A stretch of 64,000 nt of DNA from assembly GCF_019504385.1 (NCBI RefSeq), contig NZ_CP080590.1:2150001-2214000 (forward strand), in the 5' to 3' direction. Both the position numbers and the translations under genes were made by a program. The notes below the pieces were generated by a model. It was not told the origin of the DNA. It did no database searches and saw only the letters and a list, made by a program, of their open reading frames with translations. This DNA comes from Devosia salina. GTDB taxonomy: Bacteria > Pseudomonadota > Alphaproteobacteria > Rhizobiales > Devosiaceae. Shown piece after piece: positions 58,126 through 64,000 of the stretch (within the stretch, counting starts at the first letter, position 1; each line of letters opens with the position of its first letter).

Positions 58126-59298
58126 ATGCCCGCCACGGGCCGCAATTATATCGTCGCTGGTGCCGGCATCGCCGGCATGACCATGGCGCTTGCACTGGCA
58201 AAGTTCGGCGCAACCGTTGTTGTTCTCGAGCGCAGTCCGAATGTGCAGGAATTCGGTGCCGGCCTCCAGATCAGTCCGAACGCCCGGCACTGTCTCAACC
58301 AGCTTGGCCTGGGCGAGGCGCTTGACCGCGTCAGCCTCGAACCGCGCGCGCTCGACCTCTATCCCCAGGGCGCCCAGAAGCCGCTCCTCAGCATGGAACT
58401 GGGCCCAGTCATGCGCGAGCGTTTCGGCGCGCCCTATGCGGTGATGCACCGTGCCGATCTCGCCGACGTGCTCTACAAAGCGTGCCGCCGTTTCGCCAAT
58501 ATCGACCTCGTCTTCGGCGTGCGCCATTGGGACGTCGTTTCCCATGCGCGCGGCGTCACCGTCGCCATTGACGAAGCCAATGGCCAGAGCCGGACCACAC
58601 GGGCCAACGGCTTCATCGGCGCCGACGGGGTCCATTCCCAGACGCGCATCGGACTTCTGGACGGCCCCAAAGCCGAATTCCGCAATCGCATCGCCTGGCG
58701 GGCCCTGATCCCGTTCGAACATGTTTCGGGACAGATCGCGCCGGACCGCGTGTCAGTGTTCTTCGGCGCTGGCTTCCATCTCGTATGCTACCCCCTGCCC
58801 CATCGCGGCCAGGTCAATCTGGCGCTGTTCATGCCGGGTGCGACGCCCGAGACCAGTGCACAACCGCGGCCCGCAAAGCCCGGACCACGGGTCGAAGCGA
58901 TACTGGCGGCGGCCGGTGACGGCTGGACGGCCTGGCCCATGTACACGGTGGAGACGCCGATCTGGCACCAGGGCAATATTGGCATTATCGGCGACGCGGC
59001 CCATGCAATGGTGCCGTTTCAGGCCCAGGGTGCGGCCATGGGAATTGAGGACGCCGCCGCGCTGGCGCCGTTGCTGGCGGGAACCGAAACCGCAGAAGCA
59101 GCCTTCTCCCGCTATGCCGAGATGCGCCAACCCAGAACCCGGCGTATTGCCGCACTTTCGGCAGAGAACGGTCGCATCTTCCATCTACCCTGGCCGCTCA
59201 GCGTGGCCCGCAACATGGTGATACGCCTGCAAGGGCCGCGTGCCCACCTCAAGCGACTGAACTGGGTCTACTCGTATCGATTGGCGGGCGCAGACTAG
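58126..59298 (+). CDS. FAD-dependent aromatic hydroxylase-like monooxygenase
   Basis: A 390-residue flavoprotein: dinucleotide fold YIVAGAGIAGMTMALALAKF (GxGxxG at residues 11-16), the DG-motif-like GFIGADGVHSQTR and the FAD-binding IGDAAHAMVPFQAQGAAMGI (GD motif). It resembles salicylate/3-hydroxybenzoate hydroxylases and UbiH-type enzymes; substrate cannot be set from sequence. It sits directly after the zinc-finger gene and before the efflux gene. Confidence 0.92.
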   Translation: MPATGRNYIVAGAGIAGMTMALALAKFGATVVVLERSPNVQEFGAGLQISPNARHCLNQLGLGEALDRVSLEPRALDLYPQGAQKPLLSMELGPVMRERFGAPYAVMHRADLADVLYKACRRFANIDLVFGVRHWDVVSHARGVTVAIDEANGQSRTTRANGFIGADGVHSQTRIGLLDGPKAEFRNRIAWRALIPFEHVSGQIAPDRVSVFFGAGFHLVCYPLPHRGQVNLALFMPGATPETSAQPRPAKPGPRVEAILAAAGDGWTAWPMYTVETPIWHQGNIGIIGDAAHAMVPFQAQGAAMGIEDAAALAPLLAGTETAEAAFSRYAEMRQPRTRRIAALSAENGRIFHLPWPLSVARNMVIRLQGPRAHLKRLNWVYSYRLAGAD

Positions 59299-59412
59299 GT
59301 CGAATAGCCCGGCCGGGCCAACCGGAAAGCTGGGCGCTTGCCTTGACGGCGCGCGCCGTGTCAATTGCATCGCACCATCCCGGTGGGAAAAAGAAAAGGT
59401 AAAAGCCACCGC

Positions 59413-60750
59413 ATGCAAGCTGCGACACGCTCCCGTCTGACGCTCACCTGCATCCTGGTCACCATTCTGATCGACATGATCGGCGTGGGGATCATTGTGC
59501 CCGTGCTGCCCGAATTGCTGGAGGAATTGACGGGGGGCAGCGTGGCCCAGGCTGCCGTCATCGGCGGTTATCTCGTTTTTGCCTATGCCTTCATGCAGTT
59601 CGTGTTTTCTCCTGTCCTGGGCAATCTTTCCGACCGCTTCGGGCGCCGGCCGGTTCTGCTGCTATCGCTGCTCGGCCTGACCTTCGACTACCTCATGATG
59701 TCGATCGCGCCCTTCGTGTGGTACCTTTTCATCGGCCGCATCATTGCCGGCATCGCCGGAGCGGCCCTGGCAACAGCCACGGCCTATATGGCCGATATCA
59801 CCCCCCCGCATAAGCGCACCCACCGCTTCGGCCTCATCGGCGCCGCCTTCGGGCTGGGCTTCATCATCGGCCCGGTGATCGGCGGCGAGCTGGGCGAGTT
59901 TGGTCCTCGCGTACCCTTCTTTGCGGCGGCGGGCCTGGCCTTTGCCAACTTCCTATTCGGCCTCCTGGTCCTGCCTGAAAGCCTGCCCAAGTCAAATCGA
60001 CGCAAGTTCAGCATCCGCCGCGCCAACCCGCTCGGGGCCGTCTTGGCGCTGCGGCAGTATTCCTCGGTGCTGTGGCTGCTCGTCGTCCTCTTTTTCCTGC
60101 AGCTTGCAACGCAGGCGCTGCCGACGATCTTCAGCTACTTCACTGTGGAAGTGTTCGCCTTCTCCTCCTCCAGCATCGGTCGTACGCTGGGCGCGTTCGG
60201 GATCGGGTTCGCCTTCAGCCAGGCCGTTCTGGCCGGGCCGCTGGCAAAGGGCATGGGCGAGCCGATCGTGGGCGTGATCGGGCTACTGGCAGCGGCAATC
60301 GCTTTTGCGGGCATCGCCTTCTCGGCCGATGTCTATCAACTCTATCTCTTCATCGCCGTTGGCTGCGTCAGCGGCCTGGCGCCACCGGCAATCAATGGCG
60401 TGCTGTCACGGCAGGTGCCCGACAACAGCCAGGGCGAATTGCAGGGCGCGGTCAACGCGGCCAGTTCGCTGGCAACGATCATCGGGCCGCTCGGTGCCAC
60501 GCAGATATTTTCCTACTACACCAGCTCCCCGGCCTCCGGGCATTACTTCCCCGGCGCACCATTCATCGCCTGCGGCATAGCGGTTGCCCTTGCCCTGTTC
60601 GTATTTGCCGTGGCCGCCTGGCGCTTTGATCTGGGTCGCCGCCCCAGCGTGGCCGACCATCCCCATGCACCCGAAATGCCCCCGCCGGGCCAGGTCCGCG
60701 TAGCTCCACTGGAAGACGACGATGACGTTGAAAATTCGCCCCGCCACTGA
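59413..60750 (+). CDS. MFS transporter, TetA/TCR1.2-like
   Basis: A 445-residue inner-membrane pump with 12 helices. Motif A GNLSDRFGRRPVLLLSLLGL is between helices 2 and 3, and IDMIGVGIIVPVLPELLEEL is the TetA-type helix 1. It resembles drug-proton antiporters of the tetracycline-resistance group, but specificity is not proven. The ATG at 59413 fits the family start; a TTG at 59365 is an alternative. Acetyltransferase gene overlaps its end by 29 bases. Confidence 0.88.
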   Translation: MQAATRSRLTLTCILVTILIDMIGVGIIVPVLPELLEELTGGSVAQAAVIGGYLVFAYAFMQFVFSPVLGNLSDRFGRRPVLLLSLLGLTFDYLMMSIAPFVWYLFIGRIIAGIAGAALATATAYMADITPPHKRTHRFGLIGAAFGLGFIIGPVIGGELGEFGPRVPFFAAAGLAFANFLFGLLVLPESLPKSNRRKFSIRRANPLGAVLALRQYSSVLWLLVVLFFLQLATQALPTIFSYFTVEVFAFSSSSIGRTLGAFGIGFAFSQAVLAGPLAKGMGEPIVGVIGLLAAAIAFAGIAFSADVYQLYLFIAVGCVSGLAPPAINGVLSRQVPDNSQGELQGAVNAASSLATIIGPLGATQIFSYYTSSPASGHYFPGAPFIACGIAVALALFVFAVAAWRFDLGRRPSVADHPHAPEMPPPGQVRVAPLEDDDDVENSPRH

Positions 60751-61210
60751 GGCCGACTGGCCACATCTCTGGGCCATCATCGAACCGATCATGCGCGAAG
60801 GCGAGACCTTTGCCTTGCCGCGCGATGGCAACGAGGCGACGGCCCGCGCCTACTTCGCCTCGGCCGAGAAGACCAATTTCGTTGCCGAGGAAGACGGGAT
60901 CATCCTCGGCGCCAGCTATGTGCGTGCCAACCAGCAGGGCGGTGGCAGCCACATCGCCAATTGTGGCTACATGACATCTCCCGCCGCCCGCGGTCGCGGC
61001 ATCGCGCGTGCCCTGTGTGCGCACTCCATCGACTATTGCCGGCAGCAGGGCTTCAAGGGTATCCAGTTCAATTTCGTAGTGTCCAGCAACGAGCCCGCGG
61101 TTCACCTCTGGCAGCGTCTGGGCTTCGAAATTGTCGGAACCCTTCCCAAGGCGTTCAACCACCCCCAGCGCGGCTTGGTGGATAGCTATGTGATGTTCCG
61201 GAGCCTTTAG
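60722..61210 (+). CDS. GNAT-family N-acetyltransferase
   Basis: A 162-residue acetyltransferase: KIRPATEADWPHLWAIIEPI, NCGYMTSPAARGRGIARALC (acetyl-CoA pyrophosphate loop RGxGxA) and HLWQRLGFEIVGTLPKAFNH, the FxxxG...P region common in PhiN/RimI-like enzymes. The ATG lies inside the transporter gene end, giving a 29-base overlap and likely coupling. Substrate unknown. Confidence 0.93.
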   Translation: MTLKIRPATEADWPHLWAIIEPIMREGETFALPRDGNEATARAYFASAEKTNFVAEEDGIILGASYVRANQQGGGSHIANCGYMTSPAARGRGIARALCAHSIDYCRQQGFKGIQFNFVVSSNEPAVHLWQRLGFEIVGTLPKAFNHPQRGLVDSYVMFRSL

Positions 61211-62515
61211 CTACTGCGCAGCCTTGCCGTCCTGCTGCAGAAGGCGCTTGGCCAGGGCATGATAGACCCCCTCTTCGCATACCAGCTTCGACATGAAATT
61301 GGCGATGAGCGCACCCAGCATGACCGGAAAGATCAGCGCGTGGTTGCCGGTCATTTCCGTCACGATCACGAAGGCGGTGATCGGTGCCTGCAGGACCGCC
61401 GCGAGATAAGCCGCCATGCACACAATGGTCAGGGCCGCGATCGGTACCGGTGTGATACCCGCGAAGAGATCGGCAATGCCTGCCCCCACGGCCAGCGACG
61501 GGGAAAAGATGCCGCCCGGAATGCCACTGATGGAGGTGAGCAGGGTCGCGATGAACTTGAGCGGCCCGAACGCCAATGGGGCCGATTCACCCGTCATGAT
61601 GGCTTTGGCCTGCTCGGCACTGGTTCCGAACACACTGCCCTGGGTCAACACCCCACACAGCGCCACGCCGACGCCGCACCCAGCCGCGAAGAGCACGGGA
61701 TGCGTCTTGATCCAGCGACCGGCCCGGCCCGGCAGTCCGTCGGTGAAGATGACGAGGAGCCGGCTGAACCCGCCGCCCGCCAACCCGCACAGCGCCGCTA
61801 TCGGAATGACCCAGATCCACTCCGCAATGGCCGCCAGGGCGATGTCGGAACGGCCGAAATAGGTATAGTCCCCCACCACGGCCAGCGGTACCAGACCCGC
61901 TACGATCACCGTGCCCAGCACGAGGCCACTGGTGCGCAGTTCGAACGATCGGCTCATTTCCTCGATGCCGAACACCACCCCGGCCAGCGGCGCATTGAAG
62001 GCGGCGGCAACACCGGCGGCGCCCCCGGCCAGGAGCAGGCCCGGTTGCCGATGCGGTGCGAACCGGCCCAGCCAGAACATGATGCTGGCCCCGACCTGCA
62101 CCGTCGGCCCCTCGCGGCCGGCCGATGCGCCGACCAGCAGGCCACCGGCCAGCAACACCATCTTGGCGACGGCCAGCTTGGGTGACACCAGTTTGCCCTT
62201 GCGCTTGAGGTCAGTCATTTGCCTGGCGGCGATCACCTGTGGAATGCCGCTGCCCTGCGCCCCGTCGAAATAGCGTCGCGTCAGCCAGGCAAGACCGGCA
62301 AATCCCAAAGGCGTGGCGAACAGCGGCAGGTAGTGCCACTGCTTCTGCCAATGCGCGAAGGTCTCGATGGCAAAATCGGCGACGAAGGCCATGGCCAGCG
62401 CCGCAATGCCTACGACAACGCCGCCCACCAGGAACAAGGCGCGGCGTCGAAGTCGCGGCAACCAGATCCGATGCCACCGCAGGTGCATGGATTGACGGAA
62501 GCTGCGCTCAGACAT
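61211..62515 (-). CDS. ClC-family chloride channel or H+/Cl- antiporter
   Basis: A 434-residue membrane protein with the ClC signatures GSGIPQVIAARQMTDLKRKG, GASAGREGPTVQVGASIMFW and GIPGGIFSPSLAVGAGIADL. The Glu in GREGP is the gating glutamate that allows proton coupling. No C-terminal CBS domains, as in bacterial ClcA. Whether it is channel or antiporter cannot be told by eye. Convergent with the acetyltransferase gene, ending one base away. Confidence 0.94.
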   Translation of the reverse strand: MSERSFRQSMHLRWHRIWLPRLRRRALFLVGGVVVGIAALAMAFVADFAIETFAHWQKQWHYLPLFATPLGFAGLAWLTRRYFDGAQGSGIPQVIAARQMTDLKRKGKLVSPKLAVAKMVLLAGGLLVGASAGREGPTVQVGASIMFWLGRFAPHRQPGLLLAGGAAGVAAAFNAPLAGVVFGIEEMSRSFELRTSGLVLGTVIVAGLVPLAVVGDYTYFGRSDIALAAIAEWIWVIPIAALCGLAGGGFSRLLVIFTDGLPGRAGRWIKTHPVLFAAGCGVGVALCGVLTQGSVFGTSAEQAKAIMTGESAPLAFGPLKFIATLLTSISGIPGGIFSPSLAVGAGIADLFAGITPVPIAALTIVCMAAYLAAVLQAPITAFVIVTEMTGNHALIFPVMLGALIANFMSKLVCEEGVYHALAKRLLQQDGKAAQ

Positions 62516-62540
62516 GTCGGCCTTTCAAACAAGAACAGGC

Positions 62541-62563
62541 GAGCCGGAGACTGGCCCCGGCTC
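62541..62563 (-). terminator. possible terminator between gnd and the ClC gene
   Basis: GAGCCGG (62541-62547) pairs with CCGGCTC (62557-62563), 27 bases after the gnd stop on the minus strand. There is no long T tract, so strength is uncertain. Confidence 0.4.
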
Positions 62564-62589
62564 TTCATGGCGATAATCGGGGCTTGCGA

Positions 62590-64000
62590 CTACTTGCCCA
62601 GCGTTGACGGCCAGGTGCCATGCAGATCGGCGCCGCGTCCCTCGATCTCGAAGCCATGGGCGCCGAAGAAGTCGCGCTGGCCCTGGATCAGATTGGCCGT
62701 GCCCTTGGCCTGGCGGTAGCTGTCAAAGTAGCTGAGTGCCGCCGACAGGCAGATCATCGGGAATTCGCCCATCGCGGCAGCGGCCACGACCTTGCGCAGG
62801 CTCGGGTGGCTGTCTTTCATGATCTCCACAAAGTCCGGCACGACCAGCAGGTTGACCGCCTCGCCCTTGGCATAGGCGGACGCCATCTGGTCGAGGAAGC
62901 GCGAGCGGATGATGCAGCCGGCGCGCCAGATCTTGGCGATGGTGGCCAGCGGCAGCGCCCAGCCGTTTTCTTCCGAGGCCTTGGCGATCACCGCAAAGCC
63001 CTGCGCATAGCTGACGATCTTGCCGGCCAGGAGGGCCTTTTCCAGATCGGCGAGCGTGACATCGGTCTTGGCACGGTCGGGCTTGCCGTAAATGCCTTCG
63101 GCGGCGACGCGCTCGGCCTTGCGCGATGAAATCGAACGGGCCGCCACGGCGCCCTCGATGGCAGTGGCCGGCACACCCATCTGCTGGGCAACGATAGCGG
63201 ACCACACGCCAGTGCCTTTCTGGCCGGCCTTGTCGAGGATCAGTTCGACCAGCGGCTGGCCGGTCTGTTCATCAACGGCATCCAGGACGTGCCCGGTGAT
63301 CTCGATGAGATAGGAATTGAGCGGCCCCTTGTTCCATTCCTTGAAGACATCGGCGCATTCTCTGGCCGACATCCCCAGGCCATCGCGCATCACGCCATAG
63401 ACCTCGGCAATCATCTGCATGTCGCCATATTCGATGCCGTTATGGATGGTCTTGACGAAGTGACCGGCCCCGCCCTCGCCGAGATAGGCGCAGCAGCTCT
63501 CGCCATTGAACTTGGCGGCGATGGCGGTCAGCACGGCCTCGGCATTGTGCCACTGCTCCTCGGAGCCACCAACCATGATGGAGGGGCCGTGGCGGGCCCC
63601 CTCTTCGCCACCGGAGACGCCGACACCCAGGTAACCGATATTCTTTGGCTTGAGATAGTCGAAGCGGCGCTGGGTGTCGGTGAACAGCGAATTGCCGCAT
63701 TCGATGATGGCGTCGCCGGGCTCGAGATGGGGCAGCAGTTGCTCGATCATATCATCGACCGGCTTGCCGGCCTTGACCATGATGATGATCGAACGCGGCG
63801 CCTTCACGGCCTGCACGAACTCGGCGAGATCGTATTTCGGGATGGTATTGCCATCCAGGCCCTGCGCCTTGGCGTCGGCCATATGCTCGTCAATGCGACC
63901 GGCCGACCGGTTGTGAACGGCAACAGTATAGCCCTTCTCGGCGATGTTGAGGGCAAGGTTGGAACCCATGACCGCAAGGCCGATAAGGCCGATATCTGCT
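62590..64000 (-). CDS. gnd: 6-phosphogluconate dehydrogenase, N-terminus beyond the window
   Basis: NADP-dependent decarboxylating enzyme of the pentose-phosphate pathway. The frame is open to the right edge: ADIGLIGLAVMGSNLALNIA, then VAVHNRSAGRIDEH, EFVQAVKAPRSIIIMVKAGK, the catalytic Lys region GEGGAGHFVKTIHNGIEYGD, and the C-terminal KGTGVWSAIVAQQMGVPATA with KGTG motif, ending in a QRDFFGAHGFEIEGRGADLH, GTWPSTLGK tail. Length in window about 470 residues, so only the first few residues are missing. Confidence 0.96.
   Translation of the reverse strand, partial: ADIGLIGLAVMGSNLALNIAEKGYTVAVHNRSAGRIDEHMADAKAQGLDGNTIPKYDLAEFVQAVKAPRSIIIMVKAGKPVDDMIEQLLPHLEPGDAIIECGNSLFTDTQRRFDYLKPKNIGYLGVGVSGGEEGARHGPSIMVGGSEEQWHNAEAVLTAIAAKFNGESCCAYLGEGGAGHFVKTIHNGIEYGDMQMIAEVYGVMRDGLGMSARECADVFKEWNKGPLNSYLIEITGHVLDAVDEQTGQPLVELILDKAGQKGTGVWSAIVAQQMGVPATAIEGAVAARSISSRKAERVAAEGIYGKPDRAKTDVTLADLEKALLAGKIVSYAQGFAVIAKASEENGWALPLATIAKIWRAGCIIRSRFLDQMASAYAKGEAVNLLVVPDFVEIMKDSHPSLRKVVAAAAMGEFPMICLSAALSYFDSYRQAKGTANLIQGQRDFFGAHGFEIEGRGADLHGTWPSTLGK

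Overview
The window is high-GC DNA from an alphaproteobacterium. The order folE / NifU-like / yidD / thrS, together with ArfB, BTLCP, DUF3126, DUF6894 and a GTA-type spike-base relic, fits the Hyphomicrobiales (Rhizobiales). A Devosia-like genome is my best guess; this is inference from gene content, not a database match. Chromosomal housekeeping genes bracket two accessory stretches and a large surface-polysaccharide locus.

Layout. 1-541: 3' end of galU. 542-12975: an eroded accessory region with small orphan genes (response regulator, short LOV protein, zinc-ribbon and secreted proteins), a FecR-domain protein with an Asn/Gly repeat tail, an SRAP gene cut by an IS66 remnant, one intact IS3-family element with a 3-bp target duplication, and frameshifted phage/GTA spike and fibre genes. 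13014-25385: one long minus-strand operon that appears to take up sulfate (SLC13), activate it to PAPS (cysD, cysNC), recycle PAP (cysQ), and build, sulfate, flip and polymerise a polysaccharide (epimerase, two GT4 enzymes, Wzx, sulfotransferase, Wzy). 26172-29924: remains of a mobilizable element (coupled small ORFs, internally deleted tyrosine recombinase, MobV relaxase, oriT-like inverted repeats, 50-bp tandem repeats, NIPSNAP fragment).

30418-33622: a four-gene operon of periplasmic rhodanese, YeeE/YedE transporter, an APCAAG-repeat Pro/Cys-rich secreted protein and a DUF6969 protein, probably for thiosulfate or other reduced sulfur. 34048-39605: a secreted acidic protein, then phosphohexomutase (with an 11-base G tract), UDP-glucuronate epimerase-like SDR and UDP-glucose dehydrogenase, which with GalU supply sugar nucleotides. 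39740-50882: housekeeping (arfB, thrS, yidD, NifU-like, folE, AraC-type regulator, hisI, rhomboid, PAS, PilZ, BTLCP). 51251-54560: an unusual trio of DUF6634, a soluble FtsH-like AAA/M41 protease and a GIY-YIG-like protein. 55125-64000: cysE, alpha/beta hydrolase, zinc-finger protein, FAD monooxygenase, TetA-like MFS pump, GNAT, ClC channel and the start of gnd.

Sulfur handling recurs through the window. The strongest candidate for an undescribed system is the sulfated-polysaccharide operon, followed by the soluble AAA/M41 trio and the thiosulfate operon with its repeat protein.
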